A stretch of 64,000 nt of DNA from Salmonella bongori NCTC 12419. GTDB taxonomy: Bacteria; Pseudomonadota; Gammaproteobacteria; Enterobacterales; Enterobacteriaceae. The position numbers and the translations under genes were made by a program. The DNA is taken from assembly GCF_000252995.1 (NCBI RefSeq), contig NC_015761.1, positions 124,001-188,000 of the forward strand, read 5' to 3'. How positions within the stretch are numbered: the first letter of the stretch is position 1; the number at the start of each line of letters is the position of its first letter. Of this stretch, positions 55,405 through 64,000 are shown piece by piece. The notes under the pieces were generated by a model that saw only the letters and a list, made by a program, of their open reading frames with translations, ran no database searches and had not been told where the DNA came from.

Positions 55405-57015
55405 ATGTTACGCCGTGATTTCTTAAAATATTCTGTGGCGCTGGGGGTTGCATCAGCGCTGCCGTTGTGGAGTCGCGCCGCTTTTGCCGCCGAACGTCCC
55501 GCGTTACCTATTCCTGACCTGTTAACGGCAGATGCGAGCAATCGTATGCAGTTGATTGTGAAAGCCGGGCAGTCGACGTTCGCTGGTAAGAGCGCGACGA
55601 CCTGGGGTTACAACGGTCATTTGCTGGGGCCGGCGGTACAGCTTCATAAAGGAAAAAGCGTGACCGTTGATATCCATAACCAACTGGCCGAAGACACAAC
55701 GCTTCACTGGCATGGTCTGGAGATTCCGGGCGTTGTTGACGGTGGTCCCCAGGGGATTATTCCCGCAGGCGGAACCCGCTCGGTAACGTTCACGCCCCAA
55801 CAACGCGCCGCGACCTGCTGGATTCATCCGCACAAGCACGGTAAGACCGGACGCCAGGTGGCGATGGGACTTGCCGGACTGGTGCTGATTGAGGATGACG
55901 AGATTCGCCGATTGCGTCTGCCGAAACAATGGGGTATCGACGATGTGCCGGTCATCATTCAGGATAAGCGTTTCTCCGCCGATGGCCAGATTGATTACCA
56001 ACTGGATATTATGACCGCTGCCGTCGGCTGGTTTGGCGATACGCTCCTGACCAATGGCGCTATCTATCCGCAACATTCCGCGCCGAAAGGCTGGTTACGC
56101 TTGCGTTTGTTGAATGGCTGTAATGCGCGTTCGCTAAATATCGCCGCCAGCGATAATCGCCCGTTTTATGTAATAGCCAGCGACGGTGGCCTGCTGGCGG
56201 AGCCGGTGAAAGTGACTGAGCTACCGTTATTAATGGGCGAACGTTTTGAAGTACTGGTGGATATCAGCGACGGGAAAGCCTTTGATCTGGTGACGCTGCC
56301 GGTCAGCCAGATGGGGATGGCGATCGCTCCGTTTGATAAGCCGCATCCAGTGATGCGCATCCAGCCGTTGATGATTACCGCGTCCGGTACGTTACCGGAT
56401 ACGTTGACCACGATGCCAGCGTTACCGTCTCTGGAAGGGCTGACGGTGCGCAATCTTAAACTGTCGATGGACCCGCGCCTTGATATGATGGGGATGCAGA
56501 TGCTGATGAAGAAATATGGCGCTCAGGCGATGAGCGGCATGGATCATGACAGCATGAACGCGCATATGCAGGGCGGAAATATGGGGCATGGCGAGATGGA
56601 TCATAGCAACATGAATCACGGCGGGATGAATCATGGTTCGATGGGGAATATGAATCACGGCGGAAAATTCGATTTCCATAACGCTAATTTTATCAATGGC
56701 CAGGTATTCGATATGAACAAACCGATGTTCGCGGCGCAGAAAGGCCAGCATGAACGTTGGGTGATTTCCGGCGTGGGCGATATGATGCTGCATCCTTTCC
56801 ATATCCACGGCACGCAGTTCCGTATTTTGTCAGAGAATGGCAAAGCGCCAGCGGCGCACAGAACAGGCTGGAAGGATACCGTACGCGTTGAAGGCGGCAT
56901 CAGCGAAGTGCTGGTGAAGTTTGATCATGACGCGCCGAAAGAACATGCGTATATGGCGCACTGTCATCTGTTGGAACATGAAGATACGGGGATGATGCTT
57001 GGTTTTACGGTATAA
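55405..57015 (+). CDS. cueO: Multicopper oxidase CueO
   Basis: Periplasmic cuprous oxidase for copper tolerance. I start at ATG 55405 (536 residues), since AAGGAAA precedes it and the product has a Tat signal [12 protein letters not shown] followed by a hydrophobic core ending AAFAA. Copper motifs are [17 protein letters not shown] (with His), [10 protein letters not shown] and the C-terminal [12 protein letters not shown]. The Met/His-rich insert (about residues 370-420, [14 protein letters not shown], then many MNHGG repeats) is the copper-binding flap. Confidence 0.97.
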   Translation: MLRRDFLKYSVALGVASALPLWSRAAFAAERPALPIPDLLTADASNRMQLIVKAGQSTFAGKSATTWGYNGHLLGPAVQLHKGKSVTVDIHNQLAEDTTLHWHGLEIPGVVDGGPQGIIPAGGTRSVTFTPQQRAATCWIHPHKHGKTGRQVAMGLAGLVLIEDDEIRRLRLPKQWGIDDVPVIIQDKRFSADGQIDYQLDIMTAAVGWFGDTLLTNGAIYPQHSAPKGWLRLRLLNGCNARSLNIAASDNRPFYVIASDGGLLAEPVKVTELPLLMGERFEVLVDISDGKAFDLVTLPVSQMGMAIAPFDKPHPVMRIQPLMITASGTLPDTLTTMPALPSLEGLTVRNLKLSMDPRLDMMGMQMLMKKYGAQAMSGMDHDSMNAHMQGGNMGHGEMDHSNMNHGGMNHGSMGNMNHGGKFDFHNANFINGQVFDMNKPMFAAQKGQHERWVISGVGDMMLHPFHIHGTQFRILSENGKAPAAHRTGWKDTVRVEGGISEVLVKFDHDAPKEHAYMAHCHLLEHEDTGMMLGFTV

Positions 57016-57029
57016 CCAATGTATCTGAC

Positions 57030-57084
57030 GTAGGCCGGGCGCGCGAAGCGCCCCGGCAATATGCCCGGCACGCGCCGGGCTTTT
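57030..57084. terminator. REP-like unit and terminator between cueO and gcd
   Basis: A REP-like GC-rich palindrome (TAGGCCGGGCGCGCGAAGCG... 57030-57058) is followed by a hairpin GCCCGGC-ACGC-GCCGGGC ending in TTTT (57063-57084). It ends cueO and sits at the end of the convergent gcd gene. Confidence 0.7.
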
Positions 57085-57087
57085 CAG

Positions 57088-59478
57088 TTACTTCGCGTCG
57101 TCAGGTAAAGCGTACGCGACGATATAGTCGCCCATTTTCGTGCCAAACGAACCGTGTCCCCCCGCAGAGACCACAACATACTGCTTACCATTGACCTCAT
57201 AGGTCATTGGCGTTGCCTGGCCACCGGCAGGCAAACGGCCCTGCCACAGTTTCTCCCCGTTGCTCATGTTATAAGCACGTAGATAATTGTCGGCGGTCGC
57301 GGCGATAAACAGCACGTTACCCGCGGTGGAGATGGGGCCTCCCAGCATTGGCATTCCCATGTTAAACGGCACCGGGACCGGCATCGGGAACGGCATACTG
57401 TCTCGCGGTGTACCGATCCGTTTCTTCCACACAATTTCATTGGTCTTCAGATCCAGCGCGGAGATGTAGCCCCAGGCCGGTTGTTTACACGGCAGGCCAA
57501 ACGGCGAAAGGAACGGGTTCAGCGTGACGCCAAACGGTACGCCGTACTGTGGCTGAATACCAGCTTCCGTACCGGTGCCTTTCGCATCTTTCGGCGGCTC
57601 CATTGGATTGCCTGGACCTCGAGGAATAAGCCTTGAGACAAACGGCAGAGCCATCGGGTTAGCGATAGCGACCTGGCGGTCTGGATCGACAGAGATCCCA
57701 CCCCACTCAAACATCCCCAGGTTGCCAGGAAATACCAGCGTGCCTTGCTCGGAGGGTGGGGTAAAGATACCTTCATAGCGTAACTGGTGGAACATGACGC
57801 GACACACCAGTTGGTCGAACATGGTCGCCCCCCACATATCCGCGCCGGAGAGATCTTTTTTCGGGCGGAACGTTAACTCCGAGAACGGCTGAGTTTTGGA
57901 GACGTAATCGCCTTTCGCCGCGCCTTGTGGTACCGGTTTTTCCGGGGCAGGCACGACCAGTTCGCCATTACGTCTGTCCAGCACAAAGATATTACCGGTT
58001 TTCGCTGGCGCATAGATAACGGGAACGGTTTTACCGTCGACGGTAATATCCGCCAGCGTCGGCTGTGCCGGCAGGTCCATATCCCACAGGTCGTGATGGA
58101 CGGTCTGATAGCTCCATGCCAGTTTCCCGGTGGTGGCATTCAGCGCCAGGATGGAGCTGGCATAACGCTCCTGTTCCGGCGTGCGGTTACCGCCCCAGAT
58201 ATCCGGTGTGGTGACGCCCATCGGCAGATACACCAGGTCCAGTTTCGCGTCATAGGCGGCAGGCGCCCACGAGTTTGGCGAGTTAAAGGTAAAAGAGTGT
58301 TCATCGGACGGGATAGCGTTCGGATCTTTCGCCCCCGGATCAAAGGCCCACATCAGTTTACCGGTATTAACATCAAAACCGCGAATCACGCCGGAGGTTT
58401 CCCGGGTGGAAAAGTTATCCGTAACCGAACCCGCAATCACGATGGTTTTATCGGTGATAATCGGCGGTGACGTCGGCTCATATAGCCCCGGCGTAGTATC
58501 CGGCATATTGGTTTGCAGATTCAGGACGCCTTTGTTGGCGAAGGTTTCACACAGCTTGCCGGTTTCGGCATTCACCGCGAAAAGGCGGCCGTCATTGACC
58601 GGGAGGATAATGCGGCGCGGACAGTCGGCGATGACCTCCGGCGAGGCGGTATCCGCTTTGGCCTCATGATAAGAGACGCCGCGGCAGGTGACGTGCTGGA
58701 AAGACGAATCGGTCTTCAACTGCGGATCAAAATGCCACTTCTCTTTACCGCTGGCGGCGTCCAGCGCGAACAGCCGTTGGTGTGCCGTACACAGATAAAG
58801 TGTGTCGCCGACTTTAATCGGGGTCACTTCGTTGGTAATTTCGCCCGGATCGTTGGGTTGCTTCAGATCCCCGGTGCGGAAGACCCACGCTTCTTTCAGC
58901 TGGTGGACGTTATCCGCAGTGATCTGTTTGAGCGGCGAATAGCGTTGGCCTTCCTGATTACGCCCGTAGGCCGGCCAGTCCGCATCGGCGACCGACGAGA
59001 TGGCATTAGCGGGTGTGGCATCAGCGCGAAGTGTACCGTTGATCTCTTGTGGGTCATTAAAGCCAGCCCAGGTCAGGATACCGCCGCTAATCAGCAGCGC
59101 CACAACCAGCGCCGCCACTGCGCCGCTGGAGGGCACCACCAGACGATGCCAGACAAACGGCAAGATTAGCCAGATGCCGAAGAAGACCAGAATATCGCTG
59201 CGCGGCGTGAGCGCCCAGAAGTCGAACCCGACTTCCCATACGCCCCAAATCATTGTCGCCAGCAGCAGGGCGGCATACAGCCACAGTGCGGCGCGTTTGC
59301 TGCGCCATAGCAATCCGGCCACGCCCAGCATCACGACACCCGCGATGGGGTAGTACCAGGAACCGCCAATGGCAACCAGCCAGACACCTCCGATAAGAAG
59401 ATACAGCCCGCAAAGCGCGGCAAAGAGGGCCGTCAGCGTCACGAGTAATCGTGGCGATCGTGCGTTATTTTCTACCAT
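57088..59478 (-). CDS. gcd: Membrane-bound quinoprotein glucose dehydrogenase Gcd
   Basis: PQQ-dependent periplasmic enzyme that oxidises glucose to gluconolactone and passes electrons to ubiquinone. I start at ATG 59478 (796 residues, MVENNARSPRLLVTLTALFAAL) as in E. coli. Five N-terminal membrane segments (to about residue 140) precede an eight-bladed propeller with PQQ-domain motifs such as EVTPIKVGDTLYLCTAHQRL, TTPDIWGGNRTPEQER and HHDLWDMDLPAQP. No PQQ biosynthesis genes lie in this window; the cofactor may be taken from outside. Confidence 0.96.
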   Translation of the reverse strand: MVENNARSPRLLVTLTALFAALCGLYLLIGGVWLVAIGGSWYYPIAGVVMLGVAGLLWRSKRAALWLYAALLLATMIWGVWEVGFDFWALTPRSDILVFFGIWLILPFVWHRLVVPSSGAVAALVVALLISGGILTWAGFNDPQEINGTLRADATPANAISSVADADWPAYGRNQEGQRYSPLKQITADNVHQLKEAWVFRTGDLKQPNDPGEITNEVTPIKVGDTLYLCTAHQRLFALDAASGKEKWHFDPQLKTDSSFQHVTCRGVSYHEAKADTASPEVIADCPRRIILPVNDGRLFAVNAETGKLCETFANKGVLNLQTNMPDTTPGLYEPTSPPIITDKTIVIAGSVTDNFSTRETSGVIRGFDVNTGKLMWAFDPGAKDPNAIPSDEHSFTFNSPNSWAPAAYDAKLDLVYLPMGVTTPDIWGGNRTPEQERYASSILALNATTGKLAWSYQTVHHDLWDMDLPAQPTLADITVDGKTVPVIYAPAKTGNIFVLDRRNGELVVPAPEKPVPQGAAKGDYVSKTQPFSELTFRPKKDLSGADMWGATMFDQLVCRVMFHQLRYEGIFTPPSEQGTLVFPGNLGMFEWGGISVDPDRQVAIANPMALPFVSRLIPRGPGNPMEPPKDAKGTGTEAGIQPQYGVPFGVTLNPFLSPFGLPCKQPAWGYISALDLKTNEIVWKKRIGTPRDSMPFPMPVPVPFNMGMPMLGGPISTAGNVLFIAATADNYLRAYNMSNGEKLWQGRLPAGGQATPMTYEVNGKQYVVVSAGGHGSFGTKMGDYIVAYALPDDAK

Positions 59479-59683
59479 AAAAAGACACCATCCCAAATTG
59501 TTAATTTTTTAGTTGCAATTAAGTATAGGAATTAACATGTGTGATCGACATCACAAAATGAGCTTTCTGATCAAATGCCGCGAATAGAGGCGTTTGCTGG
59601 TATACTGCGTGCCTTGCGCGTCAATGCGGCGTTATTATCAACCGGCATTGAGTGATTTGTTTTTAAATCATATGGTTATAAAT

Positions 59684-60220
59684 ATGAAACATACCGTTGA
59701 AGTCATGATCCCCGAAGCGGAGATCAAAGCACGTATTGCCGAACTGGGGCGTCTGATTACCGAACGTTATAAAGACAGCGGCAGTGAAATGGTGCTGGTT
59801 GGTCTGTTGCGTGGCTCATTTATGTTTATGGCAGACCTGTGTCGTGAAGTCCAGGTTCCTCATGAAGTCGATTTTATGACCGCCTCCAGTTATGGTAGCG
59901 GCATGTCCACCACCCGCGACGTAAAAATCTTGAAAGATCTGGATGAGGATATTCGCGGCAAGGACGTGCTGATTGTCGAAGATATTATCGATTCCGGTAA
60001 TACTCTGTCGAAAGTGCGTGAGATTCTTAGCCTGCGCGAGCCGAAATCGCTGGCGATTTGTACGCTGCTGGATAAACCGTCTCGCCGTGAAGTGGATGTC
60101 CCGGTAGAGTTTATTGGTTTCTCTATCCCGGATGAGTTCGTGGTAGGTTACGGCATCGATTATGCCCAGCGTTATCGCCATTTGCCGTACGTTGGCAAAG
60201 TTGTGCTGCTGGACGAATAA
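59684..60220 (+). CDS. hpt: Hypoxanthine phosphoribosyltransferase Hpt
   Basis: Salvages hypoxanthine (and guanine weakly) to the nucleotide using PRPP. I start at ATG 59684 (178 residues, [20 protein letters not shown]), the E. coli start, not the upstream reading. The PRPP-binding loop is [17 protein letters not shown] (about residues 97-113), and the base-binding [12 protein letters not shown] region is present. It is divergent from gcd. Confidence 0.96.
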   Translation: MKHTVEVMIPEAEIKARIAELGRLITERYKDSGSEMVLVGLLRGSFMFMADLCREVQVPHEVDFMTASSYGSGMSTTRDVKILKDLDEDIRGKDVLIVEDIIDSGNTLSKVREILSLREPKSLAICTLLDKPSRREVDVPVEFIGFSIPDEFVVGYGIDYAQRYRHLPYVGKVVLLDE

Positions 60221-60229
60221 GAACAGAAA

Positions 60230-60347
60230 TGCCGGATTGCGGCGTAAACGTCTTATCCGGCCTACGGTAGTTGTTGTAGGCCGGGTAAGCGAAGCGACGC
60301 CGACAAAACCGCCGGATGGTGCCGTTAAAGCGACTTATCCGGTCTAT
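60230..60347. repeat. BIME with three REP units between hpt and can
   Basis: Three REP-type palindromes lie in tandem: TGCCGGATTGCGGCG... (60230-60265), the inverted TGTAGGCCGGGTAAGC... (60275-60307) and GCCGGATGGTGCCG... (60311-60347). They alternate in orientation, as in BIMEs, and lie between the convergent hpt and can genes. Confidence 0.85.
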
Positions 60348-60371
60348 AACGTTTCCATCTGGCCTGGTGGC

Positions 60372-61034
60372 TTATTCGTGGTTAATGTATTTCAGACTTA
60401 GGGCGGAAATCCCCTTGTGATAGCCGTTCTCCAGGGTTTCCCTGTTAGTGGCGGTGACGTCAAGATCGCGAAGCAGGCCATCATTGATGCTGTATGCCCA
60501 GCCATGAATGGTCACATTTTGCCCACGTTTCCACGCTGATTGCATAATGGTGGAGTGCCCCAGGTTATAGACCTGCTCCATCACGTTCAATTCGTAGAGC
60601 GCATCCAGACGTCGCTCTTCGGGCATTTCTCCCAATAGCGAGCTATGTTTAAGCCAGATATCGCGAATGTGCAGCAGCCAGTTATTAATCAACCCCAGCT
60701 CAGGGTTTTCTACCGCAGCTTTGATACCGCCGCAACCGGAGTGGCCGCAAATGATAATATGCTCAACTTCCAGAACATCTACCGCATACTGGACCACGGA
60801 GAGGCAGTTCAGATCGGTGTGAATAACCAGGTTAGCCACATTACGGTGAACAAATAATTCACCTGGCTCAAGTCCGGTTAAACGCTCTGCGGGAACGCGG
60901 CTGTCGGAACACCCAATCCATAGAAAGCGCGGTTTTTGCGCTTGCGCCAGTTTCTCAAAAAATCCGGGATCCTCTTCCACCAGCATTTTTGACCATAGTG
61001 CATTGTTGCTGATGAGTGTATCTATGTCTTTCAT
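60372..61034 (-). CDS. can: Beta-class carbonic anhydrase Can
   Basis: Zinc enzyme that interconverts CO2 and bicarbonate; needed for growth in air. I start at ATG 61034 (220 residues, [20 protein letters not shown]) as in E. coli. The zinc ligands are in WIGCSDSRV (Cys42, Asp44) and [10 protein letters not shown] (His98, Cys101). E. coli has Tyr where this protein has Ser in GHSGCGG, a common residue at this place in other beta carbonic anhydrases. It is divergent from yadG. Confidence 0.96.
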   Translation of the reverse strand: MKDIDTLISNNALWSKMLVEEDPGFFEKLAQAQKPRFLWIGCSDSRVPAERLTGLEPGELFVHRNVANLVIHTDLNCLSVVQYAVDVLEVEHIIICGHSGCGGIKAAVENPELGLINNWLLHIRDIWLKHSSLLGEMPEERRLDALYELNVMEQVYNLGHSTIMQSAWKRGQNVTIHGWAYSINDGLLRDLDVTATNRETLENGYHKGISALSLKYINHE

Positions 61035-61142
61035 GGAGGTTAACGACCTGTAACCAAATAAGTGCGTTGAGCTAATATAGGGCAACTCCGTAATTATTTA
61101 AACCATGTATAAAGTGTAAGTACGTAAAGTAAGTGAGAATTT

Positions 61143-62069
61143 ATGACCATTGCGTTGGAACTTCAACAACTTAAAAAAACCTATCCCGGTGGCGTTCAGG
61201 CGCTGCGCGGCATAGATTTGCAGGTCGAAGCGGGGGATTTTTACGCGCTTCTGGGGCCAAATGGGGCAGGGAAATCGACCACTATCGGTATCATTAGCTC
61301 ATTGGTTAATAAAACGTCCGGGCGTGTTAACGTTTTTGGTTACGATCTGGAAAAAGATGTAGTCAACGCTAAACGACAGTTAGGGTTGGTGCCGCAAGAG
61401 TTTAACTTTAACCCGTTTGAAACGGTACAGCAGATTGTGGTGAATCAGGCGGGTTATTACGGCGTGGAACATAAAGAGGCGGTTTTACGCAGCGAAAAGT
61501 ATCTAAAACAGCTTGATCTGTGGGAAAAACGTAATGAACGAGCGAGGATGCTTTCCGGCGGGATGAAGCGCCGTTTGATGATTGCCCGCGCTCTGATGCA
61601 TGAGCCTAAGTTGCTGATTCTTGATGAGCCGACAGCGGGCGTCGATATCGAACTTCGCCGCTCAATGTGGGGCTTTTTAAAGGATTTAAACGCCAAAGGC
61701 ACCACCATTATCCTTACCACTCACTATCTGGAAGAGGCGGAAATGCTGTGCCGCAATATCGGCATTATTCAGCATGGCGAGTTAGTAGAAAATACCTCCA
61801 TGAAGAATCTGCTTTCTAAGCTGAAATCAGAAACGTTTATTCTGGATTTAGCGCCGAAAAGCCCGCTACCCAAGCTTGCAGGTTATCAGTACCGTCTGGT
61901 GGATACCTCGACGCTGGAAGTGGAAGTGTTACGGGAACAGGGAATTAACAGCGTCTTTAGCCAACTGAGCGAGCAAGGGGTGCAGGTATTAAGTATGCGT
62001 AACAAAGCCAACCGTCTGGAAGAACTGTTTGTGTCACTGGTCCATGAAAAACAAGGAGATCACGCATGA
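61143..62069 (+). CDS. yadG: ABC transporter ATP-binding protein YadG
   Basis: ATPase subunit of a predicted ABC-2-type exporter; the substrate is unknown. The 308 residues have Walker A GPNGAGKST (about residues 38-46), the Q-loop, the signature LSGGMKRRL (about 138-146) and Walker B LLILDEPTAGVD (about 157-168). The C-terminal extension resembles other DrrA/NodI-like subunits. The stop overlaps the start of yadH, its permease partner, by four bases. Confidence 0.95.
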   Translation: MTIALELQQLKKTYPGGVQALRGIDLQVEAGDFYALLGPNGAGKSTTIGIISSLVNKTSGRVNVFGYDLEKDVVNAKRQLGLVPQEFNFNPFETVQQIVVNQAGYYGVEHKEAVLRSEKYLKQLDLWEKRNERARMLSGGMKRRLMIARALMHEPKLLILDEPTAGVDIELRRSMWGFLKDLNAKGTTIILTTHYLEEAEMLCRNIGIIQHGELVENTSMKNLLSKLKSETFILDLAPKSPLPKLAGYQYRLVDTSTLEVEVLREQGINSVFSQLSEQGVQVLSMRNKANRLEELFVSLVHEKQGDHA

Positions 62070-62836
62070 TGCAGTTGTACTGGGTTGCGCTGAAAAGTAT
62101 CTGGGCGAAAGAGATCCACCGCTTTATGCGAATTTGGGTGCAAACGCTGGTGCCGCCAGTGATTACGATGACACTCTATTTCATCATCTTCGGTAACCTG
62201 ATTGGCTCGCGGATTGGCGAAATGCATGGCTTTAGCTATATGCAATTTATTGTGCCGGGGTTGATTATGATGGCGGTGATCACCAACTCTTATGCCAACG
62301 TGGCCTCCTCGTTCTTTAGCGCCAAGTTTCAGCGCAACATCGAAGAGTTGCTGGTGGCGCCAGTGCCGACGCATGTCATCATCGCTGGCTTTGTCGGCGG
62401 CGGTGTGGCGCGCGGGCTGTGCGTTGGTATCCTGGTGACGGCAATTTCGCTGTTTTTTGTGCCATTTCAGGTGCATTCGTGGATTTTTGTCGCGCTTACG
62501 TTGATCCTGACGGCGATATTGTTCTCGCTGGCGGGCTTGCTAAATGCGGTGTTTGCGAAAACCTTTGATGACATCAGCCTGATCCCCACTTTTGTGCTAA
62601 CGCCGCTAACCTATCTCGGCGGGGTATTTTACTCGCTGACACTACTGCCGCCGTTCTGGCAGGGGTTGTCGCACCTGAACCCGATCGTCTATATGATCAG
62701 CGGCTTCCGGTATGGTTTCCTTGGTATCCATGATGTGCCGTTGGCGACGACGTTTGGCGTACTGGTGATCTTCATTATGGCATTTTATCTGCTGTGCTGG
62801 ACGCTGATCCAACGTGGACGCGGTTTGCGTAGCTGA
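62066..62836 (+). CDS. yadH: ABC-2-type permease YadH
   Basis: Membrane subunit of the YadGH exporter. The 256 residues have six membrane spans with the family signature near the C-terminus (LTPLTYLGGVFYSLTLLPPF and LSHLNPIVYMISGFRYGFLG). It is translationally coupled to yadG. The substrate is unknown. Confidence 0.95.
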   Translation: MMQLYWVALKSIWAKEIHRFMRIWVQTLVPPVITMTLYFIIFGNLIGSRIGEMHGFSYMQFIVPGLIMMAVITNSYANVASSFFSAKFQRNIEELLVAPVPTHVIIAGFVGGGVARGLCVGILVTAISLFFVPFQVHSWIFVALTLILTAILFSLAGLLNAVFAKTFDDISLIPTFVLTPLTYLGGVFYSLTLLPPFWQGLSHLNPIVYMISGFRYGFLGIHDVPLATTFGVLVIFIMAFYLLCWTLIQRGRGLRS

Positions 62837-62940
62837 GACAATTCTCCTCTTCTTCTGGCGGGGAGAGGAGACTTTTGACGGCTGTCATCATTCTTAACTT
62901 ATCACCCTGATAAACTACTTGTCTGCTAAGGAGGTAGGCT

Positions 62941-63381
62941 ATGTTAGGCTGGGTGATTACCTGCCATGACGATCGCGCACAGGATATGCTCGATCGCCTG
63001 GAGAAAAAATACGGCCCGCTGGCGCAATGCCGGGCGGTCAATTTCTGGCGGGGTCTCAGTTCAAATATGCTGAGCCGTATGATGTGTGATGCGCTTCATG
63101 CCACAGACTCCGGCGAAGGCGTGATATTTTTAACCGATATTTCCGGTGCGGCGCCTTATCGTGTGGCATCGTTGATGAGTCATAAACATTCGCAATGTGA
63201 AGTCATTTCAGGTATTCGCTATTCATTGATGGAGGAGATGCTTCCACTGCGAGAGTCAATGAGTAGTTCGGCATTTCGCGATCACATCGTTGCGCTTGGC
63301 GCGCCGGACGTCACCAGTCTCTGGCATCAGCAGCAGAAGAACCCGCCTTTTTTGTTGCTGCATGATTTGTATGAGTATTAG
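62941..63381 (+). CDS. yadI: PTS system EIIA component YadI (mannose-family)
   Basis: Predicted cytoplasmic EIIA of the mannose PTS family, 146 residues. The phospho-acceptor His is likely residue 9 in VITCHDDRA, matching the SHG position of EIIA-Man. The FLTDISGAAPYRVASL segment corresponds to the conserved DLxGGSP region. No cognate EIIB, EIIC or EIID gene is adjacent, so its role is uncertain. A Shine-Dalgarno (AAGGAGG) precedes the ATG. Confidence 0.92.
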   Translation: MLGWVITCHDDRAQDMLDRLEKKYGPLAQCRAVNFWRGLSSNMLSRMMCDALHATDSGEGVIFLTDISGAAPYRVASLMSHKHSQCEVISGIRYSLMEEMLPLRESMSSSAFRDHIVALGAPDVTSLWHQQQKNPPFLLLHDLYEY

Positions 63382-63446
63382 TCATTCTTATTATGGATAT
63401 GAATTGGTACAATCGTCGCGTTATTTTGTCCCGGTTATGATGAATG

Positions 63447-64000
63447 ATGAAATACTTTTTTCTTCTGCTGCTGTGTTTTTCCACTGCGGTCAGCGCGCGT
63501 TATATGCAAACGACGAAAGACGCCGCCATCTGGTCGCAGATTGGCGACAATATGGTGACCGTGGGGAATATCCGCGCCGGACAAATACTTTCCGTAACGC
63601 CCATGGCGGCAGACTATTATAAATTTAACTTTGGCTTTGGCGTGGGGTTTATCGATAAAGGCCATCTCGCTCCCGTGCAGGGGAAACAGAAAGTGGAAGA
63701 TGGCCTCGGCGACCTTAACAAGCCACTGAGCAATCAGAATCTGGTGACATGGAAGGATACGCGGGTGTATAACGCGCCGGATGCCGGCAGCGCCCCGTTT
63801 GGTGTGCTGGTGGATAATTTGCGTTATCCCATTATTAGTAAGCTGAAGGGCAGGCTTAATCAAACCTGGTATCAGATCCGTATTGGCGACAGACTGGCTT
63901 ATATCAGCGCGCTGGACGCCCAGCCCGATAACGGAATTCCGGTACTGACCTACCACCATATTTTACGTGATGAAGAAAATACCCGTTTCCGCCATACGTC
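63447..64000 (+). CDS. yadE: Polysaccharide deacetylase-family protein YadE, 5' part (runs off window)
   Basis: Starting at ATG 63447 the open frame reads [20 protein letters not shown] (signal peptide) and continues without a stop to the window end, 184 codons. The sequence ([33 protein letters not shown]) matches E. coli YadE, whose NodB-type deacetylase domain begins at about this point; the catalytic Asp-Asp motif lies beyond the window. A preceding ATG at 63444 in frame is also possible. Envelope function is inferred from the signal peptide and family. Confidence 0.92.
   Translation, partial: MKYFFLLLLCFSTAVSARYMQTTKDAAIWSQIGDNMVTVGNIRAGQILSVTPMAADYYKFNFGFGVGFIDKGHLAPVQGKQKVEDGLGDLNKPLSNQNLVTWKDTRVYNAPDAGSAPFGVLVDNLRYPIISKLKGRLNQTWYQIRIGDRLAYISALDAQPDNGIPVLTYHHILRDEENTRFRHT

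Overview
The window is a chromosomal segment of an enteric gammaproteobacterium, almost certainly Salmonella enterica. The gene order runs from the dcw cell-wall and division cluster through secM-secA-mutT, the coaE-zapD-yacG group, guaC, hofC-hofB-ppdD, nadC, ampD-ampE, aroP, pdhR-aceE-aceF-lpd, acnB, yacL, speE-speD, yacC, cueO, gcd, hpt, can and yadG-yadH-yadI-yadE. This is the E. coli/Salmonella leading-arm backbone, and the proteins closely match that family. Several accessory insertions that E. coli K-12 lacks, as I recall it, point to Salmonella. The assignment rests on recognising proteins and gene order, not on a database search.

Layout. 1-15134: tail of ftsL, then ftsI-murE-murF-mraY-murD-ftsW-murG-murC-ddlB-ftsQ-ftsA-ftsZ, one tightly overlapping plus-strand run for peptidoglycan precursor synthesis and septation. 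15235-20166: lpxC (lipid A), secM-secA (translational-arrest sensor and export ATPase), mutT. 20198-22213: a divergent aldo/keto reductase and LysR regulator pair (accessory). 22210-23774: yacG, zapD, coaE on the minus strand. 24000-25043: guaC. 25074-28098: hofC-hofB-ppdD, a type IV pilus-like cluster. 28320-30715: nadC, ampD, ampE. 30807-33163: a GH43 glycosidase and GPH-family sugar symporter operon (accessory). 33327-34697: aroP with TyrR-type boxes upstream. 35086-37979: a toxin island (see below). 38439-45556: pdhR and the pyruvate dehydrogenase operon. 45889-48606: three envelope or secreted proteins of unknown function. 48998-52129: acnB and yacL. 52229-52917: a graveyard of gene remnants. 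52947-61034: spermidine synthesis (speE-speD), yacC, cueO, gcd, hpt, can. 61143-64000: ABC transporter yadGH, yadI and the cut-off start of yadE.

The most interesting part is the aroP-pdhR interval. A broken gene there reads, once two single-base frameshifts are repaired, as one polypeptide of about 599 residues: a type VI secretion Hcp domain, then an S-type pyocin domain, then a colicin-type HNH DNase. An intact colicin-type immunity gene follows two bases later. Behind it lies a second, headless DNase tip with an intact HNH motif, plus a second immunity gene that carries a premature amber codon. The two tips share an exactly identical 59-bp block just before the DNase sequences diverge, so recombination there could swap in the second toxin. 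This looks like an evolved-Hcp effector with an orphan toxin/immunity cassette, of the kind known from Rhs and CdiA systems.

A second region of decay, between yacL and speD, holds an IS200/IS605-type transposase fragment, the C-terminus of a YgbK-like kinase and the C-terminal half of a DeoR-family regulator. These are the footprints of a lost sugar-acid catabolic locus.

No rRNA, tRNA, CRISPR array or intact insertion sequence was seen. REP/BIME-type inverted repeats sit in several intergenic gaps.
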